Source: Anaerolineales bacterium UBA5195 (lineage in GTDB: Bacteria > Chloroflexota > Anaerolineae > Anaerolineales > Villigracilaceae). From it: a stretch of DNA of 64,000 nt. The DNA is taken from the NCBI GenBank assembly GCA_002412925.1, contig DHVZ01000081.1, positions 35,121 through 99,120 of the forward strand, written 5' to 3'. The translations under genes were made by a program, and so were the position numbers. Positions 6,417 to 15,611 of the stretch are shown one piece after another; position 1 is the first letter of the stretch; the number at the start of each line of letters is the position of its first letter. The notes under the pieces were generated by a model that saw only the letters and a program-made list of their open reading frames with translations, was not told where the DNA came from and did not search any database.

Positions 6417-8354
6417 TTAGCAAGGACCATGATACCAGGAGACAACGGCATAATAGTTTATCATGATGCTCAATATAATCAGCACCTTTAGCGGAATGGA
6501 AATTCGTTCACCGGCGGTGAAGGCAATCACCAGGACCAGCGGGATGATAAAGTCGAGCACATAACGGTAAGCGATTTGAACCGAGCCCGTATTGTGGTAC
6601 GTGAGCAAAAGCGCAATTGATAGCAGGATGCCAGTCCAACAGCCGAGCAGCCACCAGGAAAATTTATATCTCCGCAAGGCGTACAGGAAGGCCGGAGTGG
6701 TGGCTATCAAACTCAGGCCGCTCCCTCGCGGAAAAAAATAATCGCATTTGGCTTTCATTTCTGGCAGGGCCAGGAACATGGCGTGAAGATTAGTGGGAAT
6801 AAAATAGGGGTTGAACATCCCATATTCCTGAACCAGTCTGACTACGCGAGCCGAACCATTGATGTTGACATATCCAAAATCAAGAAAATCCCCAAAACGC
6901 AGAAGGTTATAGTAGAGCAGGAAACCCGCCGAGAGGAAAACCGGGATTGCAGACCAGGCTGACCAAGTCAATAAGCGCTTCCACGAAAATTTTCCGTCCA
7001 GGTCGAGTTGTAATTGCAGCGTGATCAAGACCAGGGCCGGCCAGAGGACGAAGACGTTCGGGCGGCCTAAAAGCGCCAGGGCGAGGGCCAACCCTGTGAG
7101 CCAGGCCGGGAAACGCTTAACAACCAGGAAAAACGCCATCGCCACAAACAGGATCGTGCAAATCTGGCTAAAATACCAGACCACGCTGGAAACCGACAGC
7201 CATAACTGGACCGTTCCAAACGAGAATAAAACCACCAGCCAAACGATCCCCTCGCGGGAAAGCTTAATCCAGCTTCTGGAGGAGAGCTCTTCAAGTGTCA
7301 GATATAAGAGCACCGAAGTTGTCGAATAAAGCGCCAGGGAGAGCAGCGTCGTGTTGAAACCTTCTACGCCCCAAATAGCGATGAAGGGCACCAAGAGAAA
7401 AGCGGGCAAAGGGGGAATAGGCACATACCATTTACCGTTGTAAAGGGTCATATCGCCAGTTGAGGGGGGATCGATTAAATACAAACGCCCCTGTAAAAAA
7501 GCCTCAGCCAGCCAGTTCCAGTAATTCTTGAAAGGCGTATTTAGTGAATCCATCCATTGAGCCACCTGGGCCGCAACCAGGAAGGTGACCAGCCAGATAC
7601 TCAGACTGACAAAGAATTCGACATACCGGGTTGTCCAGTTCGCATCTTTTTTATCAAAGGTAAACCAAATCAAAAACCAAATGGACAAGACTAACATTTT
7701 ACCCGCAGGTCCTGTGAGCGCCACAGAAGTAATACTCTTAAATATCAAGTCCCAAAGTAGAGACAAAACCAAAACTGTGGCAGTGGCAGTTCCAAAGAGG
7801 CTGAGCAACCGACCCGTCAACGAAAGTTTGCTCTGCCCTGTTTGTCCCTGCCCGCCAAACATCAGGCAAAAGATCAGAAATTTGAATAGAAAGAGAAAAG
7901 CCCATAACTGAATGGGGATAAGGAAGCCCCAGATTTGCACCATCCCGGTTTGCTGGAGCAGGCTTCTTTTCACAGTAATAAAAGCACCCAGCTTTAATAA
8001 CGCGGGAAAGGCGTACACCAAATTAATGCTTAAGTCCAGCGCAAGGATGATCGCCAGCGGCAAAAGAACGAGGATGCGGCGCATGGGTGAGCCAAGGCTG
8101 TCGACCAGCTTTTGAAGATAACTTTTAAGAAATTCGCGCGCAGTAAAGGAGAGAACGAAAAACCCAATAAAAACTACCAGGAGCAGGCTGGAAAAGACCC
8201 CAAGAGCCAAGCGTTGGAATGAGTATCCCCACAAAAAAACATTTTGGGCTTCAGATGGGGATTGAAAATAGATAATATTGGCGATTACCCCCTCGATGAC
8301 CACCAGACCGAGGAAAATCTGAAGAACCTGATAAAAGTTTGTTGTTTTTTTCAT
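6417..8354 (-). CDS. Polytopic membrane protein, GT-C glycosyltransferase-like, function unknown
   Basis: The 645-residue protein has about 14-16 hydrophobic helices. The arrangement of long luminal-side loops, WPALVLITL-type helices and a C-terminal YHNTGSVQIAYRYVLDF segment resembles bacterial GT-C or mannosyltransferase-like proteins of Chloroflexota, but the acidic pair expected in the first external loop of GT39/GT83 enzymes is not evident. The ATG at 8354 has GGAG ten bases upstream and is preferred to an in-frame GTG at 8387. The gene sits backwards between E2/methyltransferase and E3, so it is unlikely to belong to the dehydrogenase operon. A polyprenyl-phosphate-sugar substrate is only a guess. 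Confidence 0.7.
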   Translation of the reverse strand: MKKTTNFYQVLQIFLGLVVIEGVIANIIYFQSPSEAQNVFLWGYSFQRLALGVFSSLLLVVFIGFFVLSFTAREFLKSYLQKLVDSLGSPMRRILVLLPLAIILALDLSINLVYAFPALLKLGAFITVKRSLLQQTGMVQIWGFLIPIQLWAFLFLFKFLIFCLMFGGQGQTGQSKLSLTGRLLSLFGTATATVLVLSLLWDLIFKSITSVALTGPAGKMLVLSIWFLIWFTFDKKDANWTTRYVEFFVSLSIWLVTFLVAAQVAQWMDSLNTPFKNYWNWLAEAFLQGRLYLIDPPSTGDMTLYNGKWYVPIPPLPAFLLVPFIAIWGVEGFNTTLLSLALYSTTSVLLYLTLEELSSRSWIKLSREGIVWLVVLFSFGTVQLWLSVSSVVWYFSQICTILFVAMAFFLVVKRFPAWLTGLALALALLGRPNVFVLWPALVLITLQLQLDLDGKFSWKRLLTWSAWSAIPVFLSAGFLLYYNLLRFGDFLDFGYVNINGSARVVRLVQEYGMFNPYFIPTNLHAMFLALPEMKAKCDYFFPRGSGLSLIATTPAFLYALRRYKFSWWLLGCWTGILLSIALLLTYHNTGSVQIAYRYVLDFIIPLVLVIAFTAGERISIPLKVLIILSIMINYYAVVSWYHGPC

Positions 8355-8501
8355 CGAAGAATGACTCCAGCCGGACAAGTTTATCACGGGCAGAAAATCC
8401 TGTTGAGGGCGTAGTAAAATAGGGAAGTTCTGTCCGATTTCGGCAACTATTTGCCAGGTTAAGCATCAAAACAAGAAACCGTTCATCTCCAGGAGATTTA
8501 C

Positions 8502-9902
8502 ATGTCTGAACAATATGATGTGGTTGTGATCGGCGCCGGGCCGGGCGGGTATGTGGCCGCCATCCGCGCCGCGCAATTAGGCTTAAAAACCGCCATCGTC
8601 GACAAGCAATGGCTGGGCGGCGTCTGCTTGAACGTGGGCTGCATCCCTTCGAAGGCGTTGCTGCGGAATGCTGAAATCGCCCATACCCTGCGCGAACGCG
8701 GCAAAGAGTTTGGCTTTTCGTTTGAAAACCTGAAGCTCGATTTTGGCGTGGCCGTCAAACGCAGCCGTCAGGTTTCGGATCGACTGGTCAAGGGTGTGGG
8801 CTTTTTGATGAAGAAAAACGGGATTACCGTCTATATGGGAGCTGCCAAACTGACTTCCCCGACTGCGGTTACCGTGACCGATAAAGACGGCAAACTGACA
8901 GAACTCAGCGCCAAAAACATCATCTTCGCCACCGGCGCCTCCTCTGCCGTCCCAGGCGCGTGGAAAGTGGACGGCGAGAAAGTTGTCACCTACCAGGAAG
9001 CGATTTTGCAGGAGAAACTGCCCAAATCCGTGGTGGTCATCGGTTCGGGCGCAATTGGCGTGGAGTTTTCAACGGTCTGGAACTCCTATGGCGTGGAAGT
9101 AACCATTGTCGAGATGCTGCCGCGGATCGTGCCGCTGGAGGATGAAGAAGTCAGCGCGGAACTGGAGAAGGCCTTCAAGAAGCGCGGGATTAAAACGCTC
9201 GTTGAGCACAAAGTCGAGGCGGTCGAGACCACGGAAACGGGTGTGCAAGTCACGGTCTCCGCTGGCGGGGAAACCAAAGTCCTCGAAGCGGAACAGGCCC
9301 TCGTGGCGATCGGCTTCCGCCCCAATTCCAAAGGACTCGGCCTGGAAGAAGTCGGCGTCAAGCTTTCAGAACGCGGCTTTGTCGAAATCGACGAAAAGAT
9401 GGCCACCAACATGCCGGGCATTTGGGCGATTGGCGATGTGACCGGCAAACTGATGCTGGCGCACGTCGGTTCGGCGATGGGGATTGTTTGCGCCGAGAAT
9501 ATCGCCGGACACGAGACGGTCACGCTCGATTACGAGATGATGCCGCGCGCCACCTACTGCCAGCCGCAGATTGCCTCGTTTGGCCTGACCGAGGCGCAGG
9601 CGAAGGAACGCGGCTACAGCGTCAAGATCGGGCGTTTCCCCTTCCAGGCCAACGGCAAGGCGCTTGGACTGGGTGATTACGCTGGCTGGGTCAAGCTGGT
9701 GGTGGATGAGAAGTATGGTGAGATTTTGGGCGCGCACATGATCGGCCCGGAAGTGACCGAACTGCTCCCCGAGCTAACCCTGGCGCACATGCTGGAGTTG
9801 ACTCCCGAAGAAATTGCCCGCAATGTCCACGCGCACCCGACCATCTCCGAAGCGCTGATGGAAGCGGCGCATGGCGCGCTGGGCAGCGCAATCCATATCT
9901 AG
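8502..9902 (+). CDS. lpdA: Dihydrolipoyl dehydrogenase (E3)
   Basis: This 466-residue flavoprotein reoxidises the dihydrolipoyl arm of E2 with NAD+. It shows the FAD-binding GAGPGG (11-16), the redox-active disulphide CLNVGC (C42, C47), the NAD-binding GSGAIGVEFSTVW segment, the second FAD motif GIWAIGDVTG and the C-terminal His-Glu pair in HAHPTISE. Length and motif order match the family. AGGAG lies upstream of the ATG. It supplies the third enzyme of the complex whose E1 and E2 lie 2.8 kb upstream, separated by a gene on the other strand, so it is probably transcribed separately. Confidence 0.96.
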   Translation: MSEQYDVVVIGAGPGGYVAAIRAAQLGLKTAIVDKQWLGGVCLNVGCIPSKALLRNAEIAHTLRERGKEFGFSFENLKLDFGVAVKRSRQVSDRLVKGVGFLMKKNGITVYMGAAKLTSPTAVTVTDKDGKLTELSAKNIIFATGASSAVPGAWKVDGEKVVTYQEAILQEKLPKSVVVIGSGAIGVEFSTVWNSYGVEVTIVEMLPRIVPLEDEEVSAELEKAFKKRGIKTLVEHKVEAVETTETGVQVTVSAGGETKVLEAEQALVAIGFRPNSKGLGLEEVGVKLSERGFVEIDEKMATNMPGIWAIGDVTGKLMLAHVGSAMGIVCAENIAGHETVTLDYEMMPRATYCQPQIASFGLTEAQAKERGYSVKIGRFPFQANGKALGLGDYAGWVKLVVDEKYGEILGAHMIGPEVTELLPELTLAHMLELTPEEIARNVHAHPTISEALMEAAHGALGSAIHI

Positions 9903-9959
9903 GCAAACCTAACCTGGGCGAGGTGGGTCTTGCCCAGGTTTCATTTTGCGGAGGCGAGG

Positions 9960-10442
9960 ATGTCGGAAGAGAAAACTTATACAGTGGCCCAGGCGCATTA
10001 TTATTTTGCGATGGATTTCCAGCGCCAAACCTGGGATTTGCTTGAAAAGCGGGAGCGTTCCCGCTTTGATGATGTGCGTATGTTGGACTATGCTCACGCT
10101 TCCCTGGCGCACTGGCGCGCAACGGGAACCGCGATCCGCCAGCAGCGCGGGGAATGGCTCATCTCACGCATCCACGCCGTGCTGGGTGATGGAGTGCAGG
10201 CGCTAAAACACGCCCAGCTTTGCTACGAGTTGCTCCAAAACAACGCGGGGGAAATGGAAGCTTCTGATTTTGCCTTTGCCTATGAAGCCATCGCGCGGGC
10301 TTATGCGGTCAGTGGTGAAAAAGCCGAGGCGCTCAGGTTTATCGAAAAAGCGCAAAAAGCGGGCGAGGCGATCCAGGAACCGGGCAACCGCGAGTCGTTT
10401 TTTGCGGACTTTAACGGTGGAGAGTGGCATGGGGTCAAGTGA
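9960..10442 (+). CDS. Small all-helical (TPR-like) protein, function unknown
   Basis: The 160-residue protein is not assigned to a named family. Alternating helices, for example HASLAHWRATGTAIRQQRGE, ALKHAQLCYELLQ and YEAIARAYAVSGEKAEALRF, look like two to three degenerate tetratricopeptide units, which usually bind other proteins. There is no signal peptide. The ATG at 9960 follows GGAGG by four bases; an upstream in-frame start at 9930 lacks a ribosome site. The next gene, a metallo-hydrolase, begins 38 bases downstream in the same direction, so the two may be co-expressed. Confidence 0.65.
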   Translation: MSEEKTYTVAQAHYYFAMDFQRQTWDLLEKRERSRFDDVRMLDYAHASLAHWRATGTAIRQQRGEWLISRIHAVLGDGVQALKHAQLCYELLQNNAGEMEASDFAFAYEAIARAYAVSGEKAEALRFIEKAQKAGEAIQEPGNRESFFADFNGGEWHGVK

Positions 10443-10479
10443 GCGACTGACTTTGTCATTCAGAAGCAGGGGACGATAA

Positions 10480-11265
10480 ATGAAACTGATCCTGCTGGGA
10501 ACCGGCGGATTTGTACCCACGGACGAAGCTCAAACCGCCTGCTATTTTCTGCCCGAGCACAACCTTTTGCTCGACGGCGGAACCGGGCTCTATCGTCTGT
10601 CTCGTCACATGCAATCTGCCGCCCCGTTGGAGGTTTATCTGAGCCACACCCACGGCGACCATACCACTGGCCTGCACTACCTGTTTGGCAGTTATTTCAA
10701 AAAACTGGCGGATGAATCCGCTGGGCCGGTGAATGAAGCCAGCCTCAACGATCTTTCCAGGCGGGCGAACGAGTTGCTGAACCAGACACGCATTCATGTC
10801 ACCGCTGAGATGCTGCCGAAACTCAAACCCCAATTTTCGTTTCCTCTGGATTGGTGCTTATTGGAAGCCACCGAGTCCCTACCAGGCGGTGGAAAGCTCA
10901 CTTATTTTGCCTTTGATCCCGCCCGGGAGGAGATTGGTTTCCGCCTGGATTGGCCCGGTCACTCGCTCGCTTATGTCACGGACACGATTGCCAGCCCGGA
11001 GGCCGCTTACCTTGACAAAATCGCCGGGGTCGACCTGCTCCTACACGATTGCAACCTACCAGATAATAAATCCAGGCTGGAGCGGACCATCAACCACAGT
11101 TCCACCTCGGCTGTGGCGCGAGTAGCAGCGCAGGCGGGTGCCAAACGTCTGATCCTGATTCACTTCAACCCCATGGGTTGGCCCATCGAAGCCGACCTGC
11201 CCGCTGCGCGAAAAATTTTTCCAGCCACTGAGCCTGGCCGGGATGGAATGGAAGTTGAGTTTTAA
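10480..11265 (+). CDS. MBL-fold metallo-hydrolase (ribonuclease Z-like)
   Basis: The 261-residue protein opens with MKLILLGTGGFVPTDEAQT, the RNase Z/MBL start, and carries the metal site HTHGDH (HxHxDH, about 58-63). Later ligands are plausible in LLLHDCNLPD and LILIHFNP. The family includes tRNase Z, arylsulfatases and phosphodiesterases. The full tRNase Z exosite is not seen and a 40-residue helical insert follows the metal motif, so the substrate is left open. An ATG with GGGGA upstream starts the gene, and a strong terminator follows. Confidence 0.85.
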   Translation: MKLILLGTGGFVPTDEAQTACYFLPEHNLLLDGGTGLYRLSRHMQSAAPLEVYLSHTHGDHTTGLHYLFGSYFKKLADESAGPVNEASLNDLSRRANELLNQTRIHVTAEMLPKLKPQFSFPLDWCLLEATESLPGGGKLTYFAFDPAREEIGFRLDWPGHSLAYVTDTIASPEAAYLDKIAGVDLLLHDCNLPDNKSRLERTINHSSTSAVARVAAQAGAKRLILIHFNPMGWPIEADLPAARKIFPATEPGRDGMEVEF

Positions 11266-11270
11266 ACCCA

Positions 11271-11303
11271 CAACCCCGCGAAATTCGCGGGGTTGTTTTT
11301 TAT
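11271..11303 (+). terminator. Strong intrinsic terminator, usable from both strands
   Basis: A ten-base-pair GC-rich stem, CAACCCCGCG with CGCGGGGTTG, is followed by a T run. It separates the convergent metallo-hydrolase and GNAT genes. Confidence 0.85.
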
Positions 11304-11304
11304 C

Positions 11305-12135
11305 TCAGTGTAAGTCCAAACTCATCTGGAACTGCGAGATTTCCTCGCGCTGGAAACTCAGCCTGGCAAACGGGCCAACTGTTTCCTCGGGGAAAATGGC
11401 CGGGACATGCCAGGTTTTGCCGGGGTGGGCGGCTATCACCGCCTGGATCAAGCGGGTGGCCTGTCCCTGGCGGCGAACCTGCGGCTCGACCAGGATCGTC
11501 CAGAAGGAGACACGTTCCACCTCCGGGTTGGTGATGACGGCGTAGGCCGAGTCCAGCTTGTAAGCGCGGGCGGGCGGCGTCAGGGTGGCAACCGTCTCCC
11601 CGGCCATTTGCCAGGGCAGGTCGGGCAGGCCAAACTGGCCAACCAGGTTCGCCACCGCGCGGAGGTCCAGTTCTGCCAGCGGGGTGGCTTCGGCGGCAGG
11701 CGGGTTAGCCAGCGAGAGACCCACCAAACGGCGCACCTTCTTGAAACCGTATTTCTCATACAAGGCGATGGCGTTGACGTTTTGCTCAATCACTTCCAGC
11801 ACCATGCCATGCTCGCCGCGTTCGCGCGCCTCGCGGATCAGTTCCGCCATCAGGTAAGCGCCTGCGCCTTTTCCGCGCAGGGTTTCGACGATCCCCATCG
11901 CGCCCAGGCGGCTGGTCCAGCCCCGGCGGGCGATCAACCCGAAACCGGACGGCGCACCATCAGCCAAGAGTACCCGGCTCGCAGACAAGTCTGCACCGTC
12001 ACGGCGCAGCACCCCGACCAGGGCGGGAACGGTCATATTGACCGGCATGAAGTACCCGGCAAAGGAACGGGTGAACAGGTCGGCCAGATCGACCAGGGAA
12101 AAATCCAGGGCAGGTTGGGTGGAGTAGATTGTCAT
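11305..12135 (-). CDS. GNAT-family N-acetyltransferase, probable tandem domains
   Basis: The 276-residue protein has an N-terminal GNAT domain with an acetyl-CoA-binding loop after LGAMGIVETLRGKGAGAYLM (about 80-100) and the C-terminal alanine/tyrosine motif AIALYEKYGFKK (about 128-139). A second, more degenerate GNAT-like half follows, with VEPQVRRQGQATRLIQAVI (about 225-245). GNAT enzymes acetylate amines of small molecules or proteins; the substrate is unknown. The ATG at 12135 lies five bases after AGGAGG; the GTG one codon upstream is too close to it. It is divergent from the tetR gene, sharing a 127-base control region. Confidence 0.82.
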   Translation of the reverse strand: MTIYSTQPALDFSLVDLADLFTRSFAGYFMPVNMTVPALVGVLRRDGADLSASRVLLADGAPSGFGLIARRGWTSRLGAMGIVETLRGKGAGAYLMAELIREARERGEHGMVLEVIEQNVNAIALYEKYGFKKVRRLVGLSLANPPAAEATPLAELDLRAVANLVGQFGLPDLPWQMAGETVATLTPPARAYKLDSAYAVITNPEVERVSFWTILVEPQVRRQGQATRLIQAVIAAHPGKTWHVPAIFPEETVGPFARLSFQREEISQFQMSLDLH

Positions 12136-12208
12136 CACAGCCTCCTTTTATCCGCGAAGCGGGGAATAAACAACATGCTCTATTTTAGCCACAAAATGCC
12201 CAAAATCC

Positions 12209-12236
12209 TTGACAAACTGCAAAAACATCGTAAAAT
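12209..12236 (+). promoter_or_regulatory. Promoter of the tetR-led operon
   Basis: A perfect TTGACA (12209-12214), a 16-base spacer and TAAAAT (12231-12236). The predicted start site falls within the palindromic operator immediately downstream, giving an architecture in which bound repressor would block initiation. Confidence 0.75.
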
Positions 12237-12238
12237 AA

Positions 12239-12253
12239 GTAAACGCTGTTTAC
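12239..12253 (+). promoter_or_regulatory. TetR-type operator, perfect palindrome
   Basis: GTAAACGCTGTTTAC: six-base arms around a three-base centre, directly after the -10 element. Size and form are typical of TetR-family operators. Confidence 0.75.
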
Positions 12254-12262
12254 AAACCAACA

Positions 12263-12865
12263 ATGGAAATTTCACCCCGTAATCGTCGTCACGACCTGAC
12301 CAAGCAAAAAATCCTGGATACCGCCCGGCAGATTCTCCTGACGGAAGGTGTCCAGGCGATTTCAATGCGCACCCTGGCCAACCGGGTGGATTATTCTCCG
12401 GCGGCGCTTTACAAGTATTTTGCCAACAAAGAAGAAATCATCGCAGCGCTGCGCCAGGAAGCCTGGGAAATGCTGGAAGCTCACCCATCCGAGATTTCCC
12501 CCGGCATGTCCCTGCCCGAAATCTTTGTCCAATCCGGGCGCGGCTACATTGACTTTGCCACCAAATACCCGGAATACTACCTGCTGATCATGAGCACGGT
12601 CGAGGATGGACCGAAAAACCTCGAAGAGTTCAAGCAGACGCCCAATTTTATCGGTTTTTTACAGTTTGTTGAATCGATCGTCGCCGCCGGTGAATTCCAA
12701 CTCCCCCCCGGCTACGCCCCTTTCCACCTGGCGCTGTTAAGTTGGTTTACGGTTCACGGGATTTCAATGCTCAAACTAACCACGATGAACAAATGCGCCG
12801 ATGAGTTCGAGACCGCCAGTGTCGAGGTCTTGAATATGGTCAAGGAAGTATTTACCCGCAAATAG
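12263..12865 (+). CDS. TetR/AcrR-family transcriptional repressor
   Basis: The 200-residue protein has the N-terminal TetR helix-turn-helix (about 10-57): ILDTARQILLTEGVQAISMRTLANRVDYSPAALYKYFANKEEI-type spacing, with the recognition helix at SPAALYKYF. The C-terminal all-helical ligand domain contains FATKYPEYYLLIM, a form common in TetR proteins with WHG-type ligand domains (TetR_C_33-like). The ligand is unknown. The leader is short and lacks a good Shine-Dalgarno. A perfect palindrome overlaps its own start site and a partial copy precedes the downstream gene, so it probably controls itself and 12927-16460. Confidence 0.93.
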   Translation: MEISPRNRRHDLTKQKILDTARQILLTEGVQAISMRTLANRVDYSPAALYKYFANKEEIIAALRQEAWEMLEAHPSEISPGMSLPEIFVQSGRGYIDFATKYPEYYLLIMSTVEDGPKNLEEFKQTPNFIGFLQFVESIVAAGEFQLPPGYAPFHLALLSWFTVHGISMLKLTTMNKCADEFETASVEVLNMVKEVFTRK

Positions 12866-12883
12866 ATCTTTTTTTATCCAAGA

Positions 12884-12898
12884 GTAAACACTGTTCAA
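12884..12898 (+). promoter_or_regulatory. Second, imperfect TetR operator copy
   Basis: GTAAACACTGTTCAA repeats the left half and centre of the operator at 12239-12253 (GTAAAC-n-CTGTT shared), with a degenerate right arm. It lies between tetR and the membrane-protein gene. Confidence 0.5.
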
Positions 12899-12926
12899 TA
12901 AAAACACAGCGTAAGGAGAAAAACCA

Positions 12927-13739
12927 ATGCCTGCCCAAAATGAAATCGCCCACCCATACCGAATGGAGATATGGTCGACCGCTCTGATTGGTTTACTCGT
13001 GCTGGTGGCGGCCGGAACCGGCGTCTTCGTGCCTGGTTTTTACCGCGGGATTGTGGACCCTCGATATGCAACCGGCACGATCACCGCCGATTGTGTCTCG
13101 CTGCTCTGTGTTCCGATCCTGGCGATTTGCGTCTTCGCAACACGCCGAGGCAACCCAACGGCCTCGCTGGTTTGGGTCTCCCTGGTGGCCTACCTGACTT
13201 ACGCCTACGCTACTTATGCTTTTGACCGCTTGTATACGGTTTTGTTCCCGGTTTACATGCTCATTTTTGGTCTGGGTTGTTTTGCGACTGTCATGCAGCT
13301 TACCCGCCTGAATGTCACCGCGCTGGCAGACTATGCAGCCACGCTGCCCCTGCGCAGGGTGACAGCCGGTTTTCTCATCTTCACCGGTTTGATTTTGTAT
13401 GTGATTGAACTCCCGATCATCCTATCGCGGATCCCCAACGGAATCCAGGCCGGGGGCACACCTTTCATGGTGCTGGACATGTCCCTGGTCGCGCCCCTCG
13501 CCATCCTGACCGGGATCTGGCTCTGGCAGCGCCGCCCCTGGGGAACTGTCATCTCCGGAATCTTTCTCGTCAAGGCGATTGCCCTGATGACCGGTTTCCT
13601 GATCGCCGATTATTATGATTGGTATCTCGGAAAATTAACCACGCAAGGCGCAACGCTTGCTTTCACCGCGATCTGCCTGCTGGCTTATTTCTTTACCTGG
13701 AACTACTTTTCCGCTTTCAAAAATAAGGTGAAAAAATGA
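12927..13739 (+). CDS. Seven-helix membrane protein, paralogue of the protein at 15612, function unknown
   Basis: The 270-residue protein has about seven membrane helices. It is not recognised as a named transporter. Its C-terminal half (MVLDMSLVAPLAILTGIWLW, then RRPWG and VKAIALMTGFLI) aligns by eye with the protein at 15612 (QVMDLGIVVPLCVLSGSLLL, then RSAWG and LKFLTLAIAVSL), so the two are paralogues in one operon. AAGGAG precedes the ATG. Its stop overlaps the start of the Tat flavodoxin by four bases, indicating translational coupling. The TetR control suggests response to a small molecule. Confidence 0.75.
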   Translation: MPAQNEIAHPYRMEIWSTALIGLLVLVAAGTGVFVPGFYRGIVDPRYATGTITADCVSLLCVPILAICVFATRRGNPTASLVWVSLVAYLTYAYATYAFDRLYTVLFPVYMLIFGLGCFATVMQLTRLNVTALADYAATLPLRRVTAGFLIFTGLILYVIELPIILSRIPNGIQAGGTPFMVLDMSLVAPLAILTGIWLWQRRPWGTVISGIFLVKAIALMTGFLIADYYDWYLGKLTTQGATLAFTAICLLAYFFTWNYFSAFKNKVKK

Positions 13740-14380
13740 AAAAACAACCCTTCTCTCGCCGTGACTTTCTCAAAGTTGCCGGGGTCACTCTGGGCGCTTC
13801 GGCTCTCACCTGCTCCGGGCTGGGTTACGCGGCCACCCGCACCCCCGAATTTGAAACCCCTGAACTCAGTTATGCAAAGGATAATGTCATGAACAACAGA
13901 ATTCTCGTCACTTACGCCACCCGCGCCGGTTCCACAGTGGAAGTGGCCGCCGCCATTGGCGAATCTCTCAACAAACGCGGCTTTGCCGTGGATGTCAAAC
14001 CTGTCAATGAAAAACCAAAGCTTGCCAACTACCAGGCTGTTCTGATGGGCAGCGCCGTCCGCATGGGCAGTTGGCTGCCTGAAGCCGTGGATTTTGTCAA
14101 AACCAACCAGCAGGCGCTCAACAAGATGCCCGTTGCCCTGTTTACCGTCCACCTGCTCAACACCGGCGATGATGAAGCGAGCCGCAATACCCGCACCGCC
14201 TACCTGGATATTGTCCGCCCACTGCTCAACCAGGCCGAGGAAGTTTATTTTGCCGGTAAAATGGATTTCGCGCGCCTGTCTTTTCTGGATAAATTCATCG
14301 CTGGCATGGTCAAGGCTGTCGAGGCCGATCAGCGCGATTGGGACAAAATCCGTAACTGGGCTCCGGCGATTTTTGCGTAA
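13736..14380 (+). CDS. Tat-exported flavodoxin-domain protein (Flavodoxin_5 / HemG-like)
   Basis: The 214-residue protein starts with a twin-arginine signal, SRRDFLKVAGVTLGASAL, with probable processing near residue 33. A flavodoxin-like domain begins at about 54 with RILVTYATRAGSTVEVAAAI, where TRAGST is the FMN phosphate loop, and ends with DWDKIRNWA as in protoporphyrinogen-oxidase-like flavodoxins (HemG group). It presumably carries FMN and handles electrons outside the membrane. An internal ATG at 13889 would give a cytoplasmic form, but the overlap with the preceding gene supports the longer start. Export of a flavodoxin is unusual. Confidence 0.8.
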   Translation: MKKQPFSRRDFLKVAGVTLGASALTCSGLGYAATRTPEFETPELSYAKDNVMNNRILVTYATRAGSTVEVAAAIGESLNKRGFAVDVKPVNEKPKLANYQAVLMGSAVRMGSWLPEAVDFVKTNQQALNKMPVALFTVHLLNTGDDEASRNTRTAYLDIVRPLLNQAEEVYFAGKMDFARLSFLDKFIAGMVKAVEADQRDWDKIRNWAPAIFA

Positions 14381-14398
14381 ACCCTGGAGCAAAAACCA

Positions 14399-15565
14399 AT
14401 GAAAACACTTATCATCCTGTTGGTTGTCGTTGCGCTGGTCGGTATTCTGGCCTTCATTCTCTCCCGGTATTTATTGATCACCACAAAGGATTCGGTGGTA
14501 GACCAGAAAAAATATTTAGGAAAGCATAGCAATCCAGCCGATATATATGCTCATCCAGCTACGGGACTATTGTATTCGCCCCTTAATGTTTCCATTGCTC
14601 CGATGGACAGGCTGATGTTGGTCAATTTTGCGGATGACCCTGAATATGATTGTATCGAATTACAAATTTTCGATGACCGCCGTGGGCAGGGTGCAAGAGT
14701 GATCCTCTATCGCAAGGAGGGGCTGGCCGATTTCTACTACACCCATGCAGTTTTTGCAGATGAAGCGCAACCAGAGGCCGCCTCCATTATCCCAGAGATG
14801 GAATATCACTTCGAGGTAACAACCTCTGGCCTGGATGCCGGACTCAAGATGAAAGACCGCGAAGGCAAGTCTGTAGAATTCCAGGTTAAAGAAGCCTCCC
14901 GCGCGAAAGGGTCGAAGGGCATCCTGGCTCCGATTGGAGGCAGCACCGCAGTCAAGTTTGACTACTTTCCATTTTTTTTCATGAAAGGCATGAATTTCGT
15001 GCCTCGTTCGGGCTCCGAAATCACGATCAAAATCGGAGGGGAGGTGCGAACACCGGAACAAATCCCCATCCCGGTCAATTTGGAATTTGTCTATTTGAGC
15101 CGCTATACCACCGACCCGATTCTGGGCTGCTGGAACAAACCCTACGCTGAGAACTTATCGCCCCTGCAGCCTGGGCAGCAATTGACGTATCAGGATGGTC
15201 AGACACGCTACGAGCTTGTGGAAAATTCCGGGCATTATGAAATTCGCCAGATAATCGGATTCGATGACAAACATCACGTCAGCTTTGAATTCTCGCCGCC
15301 AATCCCGGACCTGCCCGGTTTGAAGGATGGTAGCGCGCTAAACGGGCGTTTCTCTGCCGGAGCTGATGAGGTTCTTGGAATTGTCGCCGGAGAATATCAC
15401 CTCCAAAGACACGGAGATACCATCGAAATGGAGATTCTCCCCCTGGAAGGCTACCAGCCAAATCCCGGCGCAATCTGGGTCAAGACCTGGGTGTGGAAGA
15501 GCACGCTAATCATCAGCGCAGATAAAGTCATCTCGATGAAATCGGGGTGGGTACGCAAAGAGTAA
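14399..15565 (+). CDS. Membrane-anchored extracytoplasmic protein, function unknown
   Basis: The 388-residue protein has one N-terminal anchor helix (about 3-25, TLIILLVVVALVGILAFI) and a large soluble remainder that should face outward. No catalytic motif or known domain was recognised. The soluble part is rich in beta-strand-like alternations and contains two similar-sized lobes (about 60-230 and 235-388), the second beginning near DPILGCWNKPYAENL. GGAGC precedes the ATG. It follows the Tat flavodoxin by 18 bases within the TetR-controlled run, so it may be a partner at the outer membrane face. Confidence 0.65.
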   Translation: MKTLIILLVVVALVGILAFILSRYLLITTKDSVVDQKKYLGKHSNPADIYAHPATGLLYSPLNVSIAPMDRLMLVNFADDPEYDCIELQIFDDRRGQGARVILYRKEGLADFYYTHAVFADEAQPEAASIIPEMEYHFEVTTSGLDAGLKMKDREGKSVEFQVKEASRAKGSKGILAPIGGSTAVKFDYFPFFFMKGMNFVPRSGSEITIKIGGEVRTPEQIPIPVNLEFVYLSRYTTDPILGCWNKPYAENLSPLQPGQQLTYQDGQTRYELVENSGHYEIRQIIGFDDKHHVSFEFSPPIPDLPGLKDGSALNGRFSAGADEVLGIVAGEYHLQRHGDTIEMEILPLEGYQPNPGAIWVKTWVWKSTLIISADKVISMKSGWVRKE

Positions 15566-15611
15566 CCGTTACAATAGACTTCCGAAGTCTCCCACCAAAA
15601 AGGAAATTCCG

